From contig NZ_CP011125.1 of NCBI RefSeq assembly GCF_000737325.1, positions 3,348,001 through 3,412,000 on the forward strand: 64,000 nucleotides of DNA, written 5' to 3'. The notes beneath the pieces were generated by a model. It had not been told where the DNA came from and did no database searches. It was given only the letters and a program-made list of their open reading frames with translations. The stretch is from Sandaracinus amylolyticus. Lineage in GTDB: Bacteria; Myxococcota_A; Polyangia; Polyangiales; Sandaracinaceae. The position numbers and the translations under genes were made by a program. Below are positions 39,684-52,426 of the stretch, piece by piece; within the stretch, counting starts at the first letter, position 1, and every line of letters begins with the position of its first letter.

Positions 39684-40595
39684 TCACTTCACGGCGCGGC
39701 GGCGGGCGCTCGCGACGACCTCGTCGACGACCTGCAGGAACGAGCGCACCGCCGCGCTGCGCTCGTCGCGCCGCCACACCACCGAGACCGTGAGCGGCAT
39801 CGAGAGGTCGCGGATCGGGCGCGTCACGACCGACGGCGGCTTCCGATGCCGTGTCGCGCCGACCGCGAACGCCATGCCCATCCCGCCCGCGACGAGGCTC
39901 AGCACGGTCGCGTCGGTGATCGCCTCCTGCACGATCCGGATGGTCACGCCCTTCGCCTGACACTGCCCGAGGATCGCGTCCTGGTACGCCGGGCTGATCG
40001 CGCGCGGGAACCACACCATCGGCTCGCCGTCGAGCTGCTTCACCGAGACGCTGCGACAGCGCGAGAGCGGGTGCCCCTTGGGGATCGCGAGCACGACCTC
40101 GTCGCGGCTGATCGCGCGCGACGCGATGCCGCGATCTTTCGGCGGCAGGTGATAGAGGAACCCGAGGTCGATGCGCCCATCGCGCAGCGCCTGCCACTGC
40201 GCCATCGACGTCGAGGGCAGCAGCTCGAGCGCGATGCCCGGAAATCGCTGGCGAAAGCGCCGGAACACGGCGATCGGAGCGCCGTCGTACGTCGCCGTGT
40301 CGACGAACGCGACGCGCAGGTGACCGAGCTCGCCGCTCGCGACGCGCCGCGTGCGATCGACGGCGCGATCCGCCGACGCGAGCAGCTCGCGCGCGCTGCG
40401 CAGCAGCTCCTCGCCCGCCGCGGTGAGCACCACACCGCGCGGCATGCGCTCGAAGAGCGGCGCGCCGATCTCCGCCTCGAGCTCCTGGATCTGTCGGCTC
40501 AGCGGTGGCTGCGTGATGTGGAGCCGTCGCGCGGCGCGACCGACGTTCCCCTCCTCCGCGACGGCCACGAAGTAGCGCAGGTGCCGCAGCTCCAT
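39684..40595 (-). CDS. LysR-family transcriptional regulator
   Basis: The 303-aa protein has the LysR winged helix-turn-helix at residues 1-60 ([20 protein letters not shown], then [14 protein letters not shown]) and a two-lobed substrate-binding domain ([28 protein letters not shown]). It is of the BenM/CatM-like type that senses small acids, though the effector is unknown. It is divergent from a GNAT acetyltransferase gene with 75 bp between starts, the classical LysR arrangement, so that gene is a likely target. Confidence 0.9.
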   Translation of the reverse strand: MELRHLRYFVAVAEEGNVGRAARRLHITQPPLSRQIQELEAEIGAPLFERMPRGVVLTAAGEELLRSARELLASADRAVDRTRRVASGELGHLRVAFVDTATYDGAPIAVFRRFRQRFPGIALELLPSTSMAQWQALRDGRIDLGFLYHLPPKDRGIASRAISRDEVVLAIPKGHPLSRCRSVSVKQLDGEPMVWFPRAISPAYQDAILGQCQAKGVTIRIVQEAITDATVLSLVAGGMGMAFAVGATRHRKPPSVVTRPIRDLSMPLTVSVVWRRDERSAAVRSFLQVVDEVVASARRRAVK

Positions 40596-40617
40596 CCATA
40601 CCCTCCGGGTATCGATC

Positions 40618-40645
40618 CGATGCGAACGATGTCTTGGACGCATCG
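40618..40645. promoter_or_regulatory. Candidate operator in the LysR/acetyltransferase divergent region
   Basis: CGATGCG (40618-40624) and CGCATCG (40639-40645) form a perfect 7-bp inverted repeat with a 14-bp spacer midway between the two divergent starts. The position fits autoregulation plus control of the acetyltransferase. Confidence 0.35.
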
Positions 40646-40670
40646 CACGCGCCATCACCAGACTCCGCAC

Positions 40671-44342
<3,672 letters not shown>

Positions 44343-44353
44343 ACTCCGCCCGC

Positions 44354-45376
44354 ATGTCCGTCTTCCTCGATGCGTGCCGCGGCAAGCCCACTCCCTACAC
44401 GCCCGTGTGGCTCATGCGACAGGCGGGGAGGTACCAACCGTCGTACCGCGCGATCCGCGAGAAGGTCTCGTTCCTCGAGCTCTGCCACGACCCCGATCTG
44501 TGCGCGCAGGTCGCGCTCCGCGCGGTCGACGATCTCGGGGTCGACGCGGCCATCGTGTTCGCGGACATCCTGCTCGTGCTCGAGCCGCTCGGCATCGGCT
44601 TCGAGTTCACGAAGGACGACGGCCCGCGCATCGAGCGGCCGGTGCGCCTCGCGTCGGACGTCGATCGTGTCTCGCCGTCGATCGATGCGAACGCGTCGCT
44701 CGGCTACGTGATGGAGTCGGTGCGCCGCACCAAGAAGGCGCTCGCGGGGCGCGTGCCGCTGATCGGGTTCTCGGGCGCGCCGTTCACGCTCGCGTCGTAC
44801 GTCATCGAGGGCGGCGGCTCGCGCGAGTACTCGCAGACCAAGCGCTTCATGTACGCCGACGAGGGCGCGTGGCACGAGCTGATGAAGCGCCTCTCGGGCG
44901 CGATCACCTCGTACCTCGTCGCGCAGATCGATGCGGGTGCGGAGGCGATCCAGCTCTTCGACTCGTGGGTCGGCGCGCTCGGGCCCGACGACTACGCGCG
45001 CTACGTGCAGCCGCACGTCGCGTCGATCTTCGCAGCGCTCGGTGATCGCGTGCCCGCGATCCACTTCGGCACCGGCAACCCCGCGCTCTATCCGCTCATG
45101 AAGCAGGCGGGCGGTCACGTGATCGGCCTCGATCAGCGGTGCGAGCTGGGCTCGACGTGGCGCGCGCTCGGCGACGTCGCGGTGCAGGGCAACATGGATC
45201 CGATCGCGCTGCTCGCGCCCCGCGAGGTGATGATCGAGAAGGCGAACGCGGTGTTGCGCGCGGCGGGTGGCCGCCCTGGTCACGTGTTCAACCTCGGCCA
45301 CGGCGTGGTCCCGCAGGTCGATCTCGCGCAGGCGCGCGCGCTCGTCGATCACGTCCACGAGGCGAGCTCGCGATGA
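44354..45376 (+). CDS. hemE: Uroporphyrinogen decarboxylase
   Basis: HemE decarboxylates the four acetate side chains of uroporphyrinogen III to give coproporphyrinogen III. The 340-aa product has the signature PVWLMRQAGRYQPSYR, the substrate Asp in VDAAIVFADILLVLEPLG and the second signature GFSGAPFTLASYVIEGGGS. The late HVFNLGHGVVPQVD contains the conserved His. Its stop overlaps hemG's ATG (ATGA), so the two heme genes form a coupled pair, possibly with the upstream kinase. Confidence 0.95.
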   Translation: MSVFLDACRGKPTPYTPVWLMRQAGRYQPSYRAIREKVSFLELCHDPDLCAQVALRAVDDLGVDAAIVFADILLVLEPLGIGFEFTKDDGPRIERPVRLASDVDRVSPSIDANASLGYVMESVRRTKKALAGRVPLIGFSGAPFTLASYVIEGGGSREYSQTKRFMYADEGAWHELMKRLSGAITSYLVAQIDAGAEAIQLFDSWVGALGPDDYARYVQPHVASIFAALGDRVPAIHFGTGNPALYPLMKQAGGHVIGLDQRCELGSTWRALGDVAVQGNMDPIALLAPREVMIEKANAVLRAAGGRPGHVFNLGHGVVPQVDLAQARALVDHVHEASSR

Positions 45377-46791
45377 CGCCGAACGGCGCGCGGCGGGTGA
45401 TCGTCGTCGGCGCCGGGATCAGCGGCCTCGCGGCCGCGTTCCGAGTGCTCGAGCAAGATCCGTCGATCGAGCTCGAGATCCTCGAGGGCAGCGCGCGCCC
45501 GGGCGGATGGCTGCGCACCGAGGAGCGCGACGGGTTCGTGATCGAGCTCGGGCCCGACTCGATCCTCACCGAGAAGCCGCACGCGCTCGCGCTCGTGAGG
45601 CGGCTCGGCATCGAGGATCGTGTGGTGTCGACGAACACCGCGAAGCGCGGCGCGTACGTCGTGTCGGGCGGGCGCTTGGTGCGCATCCCCGAGGGCTTCT
45701 CGATGATGGCGCCGGTCGATCCGTTCGCGTTCCTCGCGTCGGAGGTCGTGTCGTCGGGCGCGAAGGTGCGCGCCGGGCTCGAGGTGGTCGTGCCTCCGCG
45801 CCGCGCGCCCGAGGGCGAGGAGAGCCTCGCGCGCTTCGTGCGCCGCCGCTTCGGCGCGGAGATGCTCGAGCGGCTCGCGCAGCCGATGATCTCGGGCATC
45901 TACGGCAGCGACGCCGAGGTGCTCTCGCTCGAGGCGACGATGCCGCGCTTCACCCGCATGGAGCGCGAGCGCGGGAGCGTGACCCGCGCGCTGCGCGCGG
46001 CCGCGTCGAGCGCGAAGAAGAGCGACGCGGCGAGCGGCGCGCGCTACGGGCTCTTCATCGGCTTCGATCGCGGCATGCAGGTGATGATCGACGCGCTGGT
46101 GCGCGCGATCGGGCCGCGGCTCCGCACGAATACGCCGGTGCGCGCGATCGAGCGCGGAGGGCAGGGCTGGCGCGTGGTGCTCGAGTCGGGCGAGACGCGG
46201 TCGTGCGACGCGGTGGTGCTCGCGGTCGCGTCGCATCGCATCGCGTCGATGCTGCGCGGCGTCGACGGTGTGCTCGCGGACGGGCTCGAGGCGATCCCCC
46301 ACGGCTCGGCCGCGACGGTCACGTTCGCGTGGCGCGAGAGCGAGGTGCCCCACGCGCTCGACGCGTTCGGCTTCGTGGTGCCTGCCGTCGAGCGTCGATC
46401 GATCCTCGCGTCGACGTGGGCGAGCACGAAGTGGCCGGACCGTGCGCCCGCGGGATGGGCGTTGATCCGCGTGTTCGTCGGCGGTCTCCACGATCCCGAC
46501 GCCGCCGATCGCGACGACGACGCGCTGGTGCGCAGCGCACGGCGCGAGCTGCGCGCGCTCATGGGCATCGAGGCGAGCCCGGCGTTCACCAAGGTGATGC
46601 GCTACCCGCGCGCGATGCCGCTCTACCAAGTCGGGCACCTCGCGCGCGTCGAGGCGATCGAAGCGCGCGCGTCGCGTCACGACCGTCTCGGGCTCGCGGG
46701 CAACGGCATGCGCGGCGTCGGCATCCCCGACGCGATCGCGAGCGGCGAGCGCGCGGCGGATCGCGTGCTCGCGTCGGTGCGCGGCGCGTGA
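45373..46791 (+). CDS. hemG: Oxygen-dependent protoporphyrinogen oxidase
   Basis: The 472-aa FAD enzyme oxidises protoporphyrinogen IX to protoporphyrin IX. It has the FAD-binding start VIVVGAGISGLAAAFRVLEQ, the region GFVIELGPDSILTEKP, the PPOX block AQPMISGIYGSDAEVLSLEA and the C-terminal FAD motif RLGLAGNGMRGVGIPDAIAS. It belongs to the HemY/PgoX type known from Myxococcus. ATG 45373 overlaps the hemE stop, and its own stop overlaps the next gene's GTG. Confidence 0.93.
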   Translation: MTPNGARRVIVVGAGISGLAAAFRVLEQDPSIELEILEGSARPGGWLRTEERDGFVIELGPDSILTEKPHALALVRRLGIEDRVVSTNTAKRGAYVVSGGRLVRIPEGFSMMAPVDPFAFLASEVVSSGAKVRAGLEVVVPPRRAPEGEESLARFVRRRFGAEMLERLAQPMISGIYGSDAEVLSLEATMPRFTRMERERGSVTRALRAAASSAKKSDAASGARYGLFIGFDRGMQVMIDALVRAIGPRLRTNTPVRAIERGGQGWRVVLESGETRSCDAVVLAVASHRIASMLRGVDGVLADGLEAIPHGSAATVTFAWRESEVPHALDAFGFVVPAVERRSILASTWASTKWPDRAPAGWALIRVFVGGLHDPDAADRDDDALVRSARRELRALMGIEASPAFTKVMRYPRAMPLYQVGHLARVEAIEARASRHDRLGLAGNGMRGVGIPDAIASGERAADRVLASVRGA

Positions 46792-47885
46792 GCTTCTGGC
46801 GTCGTCTCTTCGCGCGTCGCGACGTCGCGCTCGAGGAGGCGCGCGCCGCGATCGAGCGTGGCGCGCACGACGAGGCGTGGACCGCGGCGCTGCGATCGAC
46901 GAGCGTCGACGCGCGCCGCATCGCGTCACGCGCGGCGCGTGCGCGCGGGAGCATCGAGCTCGCGGTGCGCCTCGATCGCGCCGCCGACGACCCCGCGGAC
47001 ACCGAGCGCCTCTTCGATCTCGCGGGCGCGCTCGCGCGCAGCGGCGAGCTCGGCGCGGCGATCACGACGCTCGAGGACGCGCTCGCGATGTCGCCGTTCG
47101 ACGCGGTCCTGCGCTCGGAGCTCGCGATCCTGCTCGCGCGCGCGGCGCGCCCCGCGGAGAGCGCCGCCACGCTCGCCCTCCATCCGTGCCTCGCCGACGA
47201 TCCCGGCGCGCTCTTCCAGTTCGCGTGGAGCAGCCTGCTCGCGGGCGATCGCGGCGCGGCGCGCGAGTGCGTCCCGCAGCTCGCGGAGCACGACGCCGCG
47301 CGCCCGCTCGCGAACGTGCTCGCGGCCGCCCTCGATCGCGCCGACGCGGTGCCTCCTCCACGCGACCTGCGCGACTGGCTCTTCGTCGAGCACGGCGCGC
47401 TGCTGCTGGACGCGAGCGCGCCGCGCGCGCCGCTCGATCCGGATCACGTCGCGCGCGTGCTCACGCCGAGCGTCGTCGCCGCGCTCGACGCGGTCGGCGA
47501 TCGCCCGCGCCGCATCATCGTGGCCGACGACGATCGCGCGCACGCGACCGAGCTCGCGAAGCGCCTCGACGTCGAGCTCGTGACCGCGCGCGCCGGGATC
47601 CCCGAAGGACTGCTCGTCGTGCGCGACGCGCGCGAGCTCGAGCCGCTCCTCGCGCACGTCGCGGTCCATGCCTCCGTGCGCACGCTGGCATGGACGCTCG
47701 ACACCGCGCGCTGCGCGCTCGTCGCCGATCTCGTCGGCACGATCCTCCACCGCACGGCGAGCGCGCCCGAGCTCGCTCCGGCGCTCGATCTCGAACGCTA
47801 CGTCACGGTGCGCGCCGCGCGGCTGCCGCCCGCCGTCGCGCGCACCGCGCGCCCGTTCGCGCCCGACGCGCCGCTCGCGTGGTGA
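46788..47885 (+). CDS. Hypothetical TPR-like protein coupled to hemG
   Basis: The 365-aa product begins VSFWRRLFARRDVALEEARA and has helical-hairpin repeats resembling tetratricopeptides in its first ~200 residues (FDLAGALARSGELGAAITTL; SELAILLARAARPAESAATL). A C-terminal alpha/beta part follows (RIIVADDDRAHATELAKRL; EGLLVVRDARELEPLL). No catalytic motif is visible. The GTG overlaps the hemG stop, making it the third gene of the heme operon. The start FWRRLF is similar in style to the TPR gene at 52427. Role unknown. Confidence 0.72.
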   Translation: MSFWRRLFARRDVALEEARAAIERGAHDEAWTAALRSTSVDARRIASRAARARGSIELAVRLDRAADDPADTERLFDLAGALARSGELGAAITTLEDALAMSPFDAVLRSELAILLARAARPAESAATLALHPCLADDPGALFQFAWSSLLAGDRGAARECVPQLAEHDAARPLANVLAAALDRADAVPPPRDLRDWLFVEHGALLLDASAPRAPLDPDHVARVLTPSVVAALDAVGDRPRRIIVADDDRAHATELAKRLDVELVTARAGIPEGLLVVRDARELEPLLAHVAVHASVRTLAWTLDTARCALVADLVGTILHRTASAPELAPALDLERYVTVRAARLPPAVARTARPFAPDAPLAW

Positions 47886-47898
47886 GCTCGCGCGCGGC

Positions 47899-48744
47899 TC
47901 AGAAGTGCAGACCGACCTGCACGAAGCCGCGTCCCTGCGCGCCGATCGCGTCCCCGTCCTCCGTCGGACAGAACTCGTTGGGCGGGCACTCGAGCGAGTT
48001 GATCGGCTGCCGCGTCATGTTCAGGACGTCGAGGCCCCCGCCGATGCCGAGCGTCAGCCACCACGTGATGAAGAAGTCGAGCCCGACCGCGCCGTTGAGC
48101 ATCCAGCCGTACACGGTCGTGTCGCTCTCTCGCGCGTCCTCGTAGTTCGCGCTGCCCATCCACGCGTAGCCCGCGCCGACGCGGATCCACGGCTCGATGA
48201 TCGGCGTCGGCAGGCGGAACTGCACCTCGCCGCCGACCGTGCCGATCTCGAACCCCGGATAGCTCGCGAGCGTCGCGCGCGCGCCCAGCGCGAGGAAGAA
48301 GATGCGGAAGCCGAGCCCGACGCCGACCATCGGCCCCACGCCCGTGACCTCTTCGAACCCGTCGACGGTCGTGCCGTCGGGCGCGCTGAAGTTGTCCTGC
48401 TGGAACGCGATCAGATCGACGTACGAGACGCCGCCCTCCACCTCGAGCCAGATGAAGTCGGCCTTGCGCCCGTCGTCCTCTTCGTTGACGGGCAGCTCCT
48501 CTTCGGCCTCGGCCGGAGCACGCTCACGCACCGGCGCGGTCGTGGGATCGCCACCGCGCGTGATCGTCGCGGTCGAGCCGCTCGTCTCGGACCGCGCGTG
48601 CTCGGTGCGCGCCGGCGGGGGCGGGCTCGTCGTCGCGGGAGCGCTCGTCGTCGTCCCGGCTTGCTGCGCCTCGGCGATCGCTGGGTCCAGGCTCGGCAGC
48701 AGCACCATCGCGAGCAGGACCAGAGCGAAGAAGCTCGAGCGCAT
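47899..48744 (-). CDS. Exported outer-membrane beta-barrel-like protein
   Basis: The 281-aa product has a signal peptide (FFALVLLAMVLLPSLDPAIA), a Thr/Pro/Ala-rich disordered linker and then an eight-to-ten-strand barrel pattern (FIWLEVEGGVSYVDLIAF; MVGVGLGFRIFFLALGARA; PWIRVGAGYAWMG; WWLTLGIGGGLDVLNM) ending FVQVGLHF with a terminal Phe, typical of outer-membrane porins. A clear ribosome site (AAGGAGA) precedes ATG 48744. One Cys pair (ECPPNEFC) may form a disulfide loop. It converges with the heme-operon gene (13 bp gap). Function unknown. Confidence 0.8.
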   Translation of the reverse strand: MRSSFFALVLLAMVLLPSLDPAIAEAQQAGTTTSAPATTSPPPPARTEHARSETSGSTATITRGGDPTTAPVRERAPAEAEEELPVNEEDDGRKADFIWLEVEGGVSYVDLIAFQQDNFSAPDGTTVDGFEEVTGVGPMVGVGLGFRIFFLALGARATLASYPGFEIGTVGGEVQFRLPTPIIEPWIRVGAGYAWMGSANYEDARESDTTVYGWMLNGAVGLDFFITWWLTLGIGGGLDVLNMTRQPINSLECPPNEFCPTEDGDAIGAQGRGFVQVGLHF

Positions 48745-48788
48745 GAAGTCTCCTTGGCAGTCGCGGAGATCCGCTCCCCGCGACGAAG

Positions 48789-48983
48789 CTACGAGGGGGC
48801 GTTCTCGCCGTCGCCGTCGTCGTCGTCCGGAAGCGCGCTCGGGCCCGCGATGCGGTACGAGCCGTCGAGCCAGTTGCCGAGGTCGATCAGCTTGCACCGC
48901 GCGGAGCAGAACGGATGCGTCGGGCTCTTGTCCGGCGCCGACGACGGCAACGCGCGATGACAGATGGGACAGCTCGGGGTCAT
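48789..48983 (-). CDS. yacG: DNA gyrase inhibitor YacG-like zinc protein
   Basis: The 64-aa product carries the four-Cys zinc knuckle of YacG: C5-P-I-C8 and C26-SAR-C30, followed by the family signature [18 protein letters not shown]. In E. coli YacG binds GyrB and inhibits gyrase. An acidic tail ([13 protein letters not shown]) ends the protein. ATG 48983 gives the usual family length; a longer in-frame start at 49034 would add a basic, non-homologous extension. It lies 44 bp upstream of the outer-membrane gene on the same strand. Confidence 0.88.
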   Translation of the reverse strand: MTPSCPICHRALPSSAPDKSPTHPFCSARCKLIDLGNWLDGSYRIAGPSALPDDDDGDGENAPS

Positions 48984-49054
48984 CGAAGAACGCGGCCCGA
49001 TCGTAGCACGCCCTCGCGGAGGCGATCCTCGCACGGCGAGCGACCCGCCTTTGA

Positions 49055-49060
49055 TAGACT
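49055..49060 (+). promoter_or_regulatory. -10-like box directly before the PP2C gene
   Basis: TAGACT ends nine nt before ATG 49070. It is identical to the hexamer before hemE, and no Shine-Dalgarno intervenes. Confidence 0.35.
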
Positions 49061-49069
49061 CCCGCGTCG

Positions 49070-50221
49070 ATGAGTTCGACGGAGAGCCAGCCGTCCCCCG
49101 CCCCCGCGCTCGAGGTGATGGCTGCGGCCGACAAGGACATCGGCGGTCGCGAGCACGACGAGGACGGTTTCCTGCTGCGCCCCGATCTCGCGCTGTTCGC
49201 GGTCGCCGACGGCGCGGGCGGAGAGAACGCGGGCAACGTCGCGAGCAGCATCGCGCTCGCGAGCCTCGCGCGTCACTTCGAGGCCACCCAGAAGAGCGCG
49301 CGCACCACCCAGACCTTCGATCGGCTCGGCCTGCCGCTGCTCGCGCGGCGCCTCTCCGCGGGCATCCACCGCGCGAGCCGCGAGGTCCTCGAGATCGCGC
49401 GCTCCGCCGATCGCTATCGCGGCATGGGCACGACGATCGTCGCGCTCGCGCCCGACCTCGAGACCGCCGTGCTGCACGTCGCGCACGTCGGCGACTCGCG
49501 CTGTTATCGCCTGCGCGCGGGGCGTCTCGAGCTGCTCACGCAGGATCACTCGCTCGCGCAGGACGTGCTCGAGCTCACGCCCGAGATCGACGACGAGAAG
49601 GCGGCGAAGCTCCCGCAGAACGTGATCACGCGCGCGCTCGGGATGAGCGAGACGGTGCGCGTCTCGGTGCGCTCGTTCGATCTCGCGCTCGGCGACGTGT
49701 TCGTGCTCTGCACCGACGGCCTGACCGACGTGCTCTCCGACGAGGACATCGCGGAGACGCTGCTGACCACGAACAGCGTGCGCGGTCAGGTCTCGGCGCT
49801 GCTCGCGCGCGCGAAGGCCGCGCCTGCCGACGACAACGTCGCGATCGCCGTGGTGCGCTTCGACGCGCTCCCCGGTGCGCTCGCGGTGCCCAAGCGCCAC
49901 GCGACGCGCCCGCACCCGACGCGCCCGCCGAGCGGCGCGCCCCCGCGCGCGACGTTGCCCGGCGACAGCTGGCACGACCCCGAGATCGTCGTGCTCGAGA
50001 ACGAGCCCGACGACGACGAGCCCGCGCTCCACATCGTGCCCGCGAGCGTCCCGCCCGGCATGCTCGACGCGCTCCACGACGTGGTCCTCCCACGTCCTCG
50101 TCCGCGCAAGCGCTTCCCGAGGCCCGAGCCGCAGGGCGGCGAGCCGCGCGCGAGAGCCGACGAAGACGCGCAGGACGCCGAGCCGCCCGCGCTCACGCTC
50201 GTCGACGACGACGACGAGTGA
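49070..50221 (+). CDS. PP2C-family Ser/Thr protein phosphatase
   Basis: The 383-aa protein has an N-terminal PP2C catalytic domain with the metal-binding residues in [10 protein letters not shown] and [58 protein letters not shown] and the terminal [11 protein letters not shown] are also present. The ~120-residue C-terminal region is Pro/Arg-rich and disordered with an acidic end (LVDDDDE). It probably reverses Ser/Thr kinase action, perhaps that of the kinase at 42570 in trans. Leaderless start likely. Confidence 0.92.
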   Translation: MSSTESQPSPAPALEVMAAADKDIGGREHDEDGFLLRPDLALFAVADGAGGENAGNVASSIALASLARHFEATQKSARTTQTFDRLGLPLLARRLSAGIHRASREVLEIARSADRYRGMGTTIVALAPDLETAVLHVAHVGDSRCYRLRAGRLELLTQDHSLAQDVLELTPEIDDEKAAKLPQNVITRALGMSETVRVSVRSFDLALGDVFVLCTDGLTDVLSDEDIAETLLTTNSVRGQVSALLARAKAAPADDNVAIAVVRFDALPGALAVPKRHATRPHPTRPPSGAPPRATLPGDSWHDPEIVVLENEPDDDEPALHIVPASVPPGMLDALHDVVLPRPRPRKRFPRPEPQGGEPRARADEDAQDAEPPALTLVDDDDE

Positions 50222-50267
50222 TGCGCGCGGTCGTCGTCGCGGGGCGATGTGCCATGATGCCGACCCC

Positions 50268-51269
50268 GTGACCCGCACCCTCGTCGACATCCCGAGCACG
50301 CTCCTCGATCCACGCACCGGCGCGCCCGCGTGGGGCAGCTATCGCGGCGCGTTCCGCCGCACCGAGCTCGCGTCGCTCTCGCGCGATCGCTTCGAGCGGC
50401 TCGCGACGGAGAAGCGCTGGTTCTGGGGCTCGATCACGCAGCCCGATCGCATGATCGCGTTCGCGATCGTCGACCTCGGCTACGCGGCGAGCGCGTTCAC
50501 GTTCGTCTGGGAAGCGGGGCGCGGGCTGGTCGTCGATCGCTCGCTCGTCGGCGTGCCGCGCATCTGTCGCGTGCGCTCGACGAAGGACGCGCGCATCGAC
50601 GCGCGCTTCGTCCACCCGCGCGGCTCGCTGCGGGTGCTCGCGCGAGACGGAGAGCCCGGCATCGAGGTCGCGATCGAGCTGCCCGATCTCGAGGTGCACG
50701 CGACGCTCGACGAGCGCGGCGCGCCGCCCTCGCTCACCGCGGTCGCCCCGGTCCCGCGCGGCGTGGTGAACACCACCGAGAAGCGCGCGCTCATGGGCGT
50801 GCGCGGCGCGGCGCTGATCGCGGGACGGCGCGTCTCGCTCGACGACGCGCTCGGCGGATACGACCACACGCACGGCCTGCTCGCGCGGCGCACCCAGTGG
50901 AACTGGGCGTTCGCGATGGGCCGCGCGCAGAGCGGCGAGCGCGTCGCGTTCAACCTCGTGCAGGGCTTCGTCGGCGAGCCCGAGTGCGCGCTGTGGATCG
51001 ACGGCGCGCTCGTGCCGCTGCCCGAGGGGCGCTTCGAATTCGATCGCGACGCGTACCAGCGCGCGTGGCGCATCACGACGCCGGACGGCGCGGTCGATCT
51101 CGCGTTCGACGTCTCCGGCATCCACCGCGAGGACCTCGATCTGCGCCTCGTGAAGTCGCGCTTCGTGCAGCCCTCCGGGACGTTCCGCGGGTCGCTGCGC
51201 AGCGGCGATCGCAGGCTCGTGATCGAGAACGTCCCCGGCGTGGTCGAGGACCAAGACGTCCTCTGGTGA
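50268..51269 (+). CDS. DUF2804-family protein
   Basis: The 333-aa product matches the DUF2804 pattern: GTG start, then ...PAWGSYRGAFRRTEL, KRWFWGSITQ, GYAASAFTFVWEAGRG and a central lipocalin-like beta region. GGYDHTHGLLARRTQWNWAF holds the conserved His/Trp, and RVAFNLVQGF with the late FDVSGIHREDL follow. The fold is thought to resemble a hydroxyneurosporene-synthase/lipocalin-type beta barrel, with no established reaction. An alternative ATG at 50247 would add seven residues. It follows the PP2C gene by 46 bp. Confidence 0.78.
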   Translation: MTRTLVDIPSTLLDPRTGAPAWGSYRGAFRRTELASLSRDRFERLATEKRWFWGSITQPDRMIAFAIVDLGYAASAFTFVWEAGRGLVVDRSLVGVPRICRVRSTKDARIDARFVHPRGSLRVLARDGEPGIEVAIELPDLEVHATLDERGAPPSLTAVAPVPRGVVNTTEKRALMGVRGAALIAGRRVSLDDALGGYDHTHGLLARRTQWNWAFAMGRAQSGERVAFNLVQGFVGEPECALWIDGALVPLPEGRFEFDRDAYQRAWRITTPDGAVDLAFDVSGIHREDLDLRLVKSRFVQPSGTFRGSLRSGDRRLVIENVPGVVEDQDVLW

Positions 51270-51312
51270 GCACCGAGAGCGCCTGCATCCCTGTGGTACA
51301 CCTTCGGCGCTC

Positions 51313-52425
51313 ATGGATGTCGTCAAGCCGCTCCCGCTGACGCGCGACGAGCTGCCGGAGTCGCTGAGGCGCTTCGGCGATCCGCAGGCACCGACGCCCG
51401 CGCGCACGATGGCGGCGCGCGGCGTGGTCCCGCTCAAGGGCGGCGATCTCGTGATGCTGCTCCTGCAGCTCGCGAGCGATCCCGCGCCCGAGATCGCCGA
51501 GAGCGCGCGCGGCACGCTCGAGAAGCTCCCGCCCGAGGTGCTCGACGCGGCGTGCGACGCGCCGATGCCCGCGTCGTTCCTCGACGCGCTCGCGGATCGC
51601 GTCGTGGAGAGCGCCGATCGCCTCGAGCGCATCGTCGCGAACGACGCGACCGCCGACGCGACCGTCGCGCGCATCGCGCGCACGTGCCCCGAGCGGGTGT
51701 GCGAGCGCATCGCGATCAACGAGCAGCGCGTGCTCGGCGCGCCCGCGATCATCGAGGCGCTCTACAAGAACCGCAGCACGCGCATGTCGACGGTCGATCG
51801 TCTCGTCGAGCTCGCGGCGCGCCACGGCGTCGAGCTCGAGGGCGTGCACACGTACCAGGCGCACGTCGAGGCGATCCAGGGGCAGCTGCTCCCCGAGCCG
51901 AGCGACGAGCCGCTCCCCGGCGATCAGCTGTTCGGCGAGGCGCTCTCCGAGGATCGCGACGCCGAGGCGATCGATCAGGACGCGGTCGAGGGCACCGAGG
52001 CGGTGAAGGACGAGTTCCGCCCGCTCTCGCTGCGCATCGCGCAGATGACGCTGCAGGAGAAGCTGCGCCTCACGCTGGTCGGCAACGCCGCGGCGCGCGC
52101 GCTCCTCGTGCGCGACTCGAACCGCATCGTCGCGATGGCCGCGATCGCCTCGCCGATGACGACCGAGGCGGAGGCCTCGGGCATCGCGAACAGCCGCCAG
52201 GTGCCCGAGGAAGTGTTGCGCTTCATCGGCAACAAGCGCGAGTGGCTCGGCAACTACGAGGTCAAGAAGGCGCTCGTGTTCAACCCGAAGACGCCGGTCG
52301 GCATCGCGATGAAGTTCCTGTCGCACCTGCAGATCGGCGACCTGCGCACGCTCGCGCGGAGCCGAGGAGTCTCCGCCGCGGTGAAGACCGCGGCTGCGCA
52401 GCGCGTCGCGAAGAAGGGCAGTTGA
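51313..52425 (+). CDS. Conserved hypothetical helical-repeat protein (370 aa)
   Basis: The product is a HEAT-like string of helices (GGDLVMLLLQLASDPAPEIA; VERIVANDATADATVARIAR in outline; LSLRIAQMTLQEKLRLTLVG), with a recurring pattern of NAAARALLVRDSNRIVAMAA. An acidic Pro-rich insert (residues ~195-235) divides two such halves. No catalytic motif, signal or membrane helix is present. It ends 1 bp before the TPR gene, so the two are probably cotranscribed. Similar proteins occur in myxobacteria, from memory, without known function. Confidence 0.75.
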   Translation: MDVVKPLPLTRDELPESLRRFGDPQAPTPARTMAARGVVPLKGGDLVMLLLQLASDPAPEIAESARGTLEKLPPEVLDAACDAPMPASFLDALADRVVESADRLERIVANDATADATVARIARTCPERVCERIAINEQRVLGAPAIIEALYKNRSTRMSTVDRLVELAARHGVELEGVHTYQAHVEAIQGQLLPEPSDEPLPGDQLFGEALSEDRDAEAIDQDAVEGTEAVKDEFRPLSLRIAQMTLQEKLRLTLVGNAAARALLVRDSNRIVAMAAIASPMTTEAEASGIANSRQVPEEVLRFIGNKREWLGNYEVKKALVFNPKTPVGIAMKFLSHLQIGDLRTLARSRGVSAAVKTAAAQRVAKKGS

Positions 52426-52426
52426 T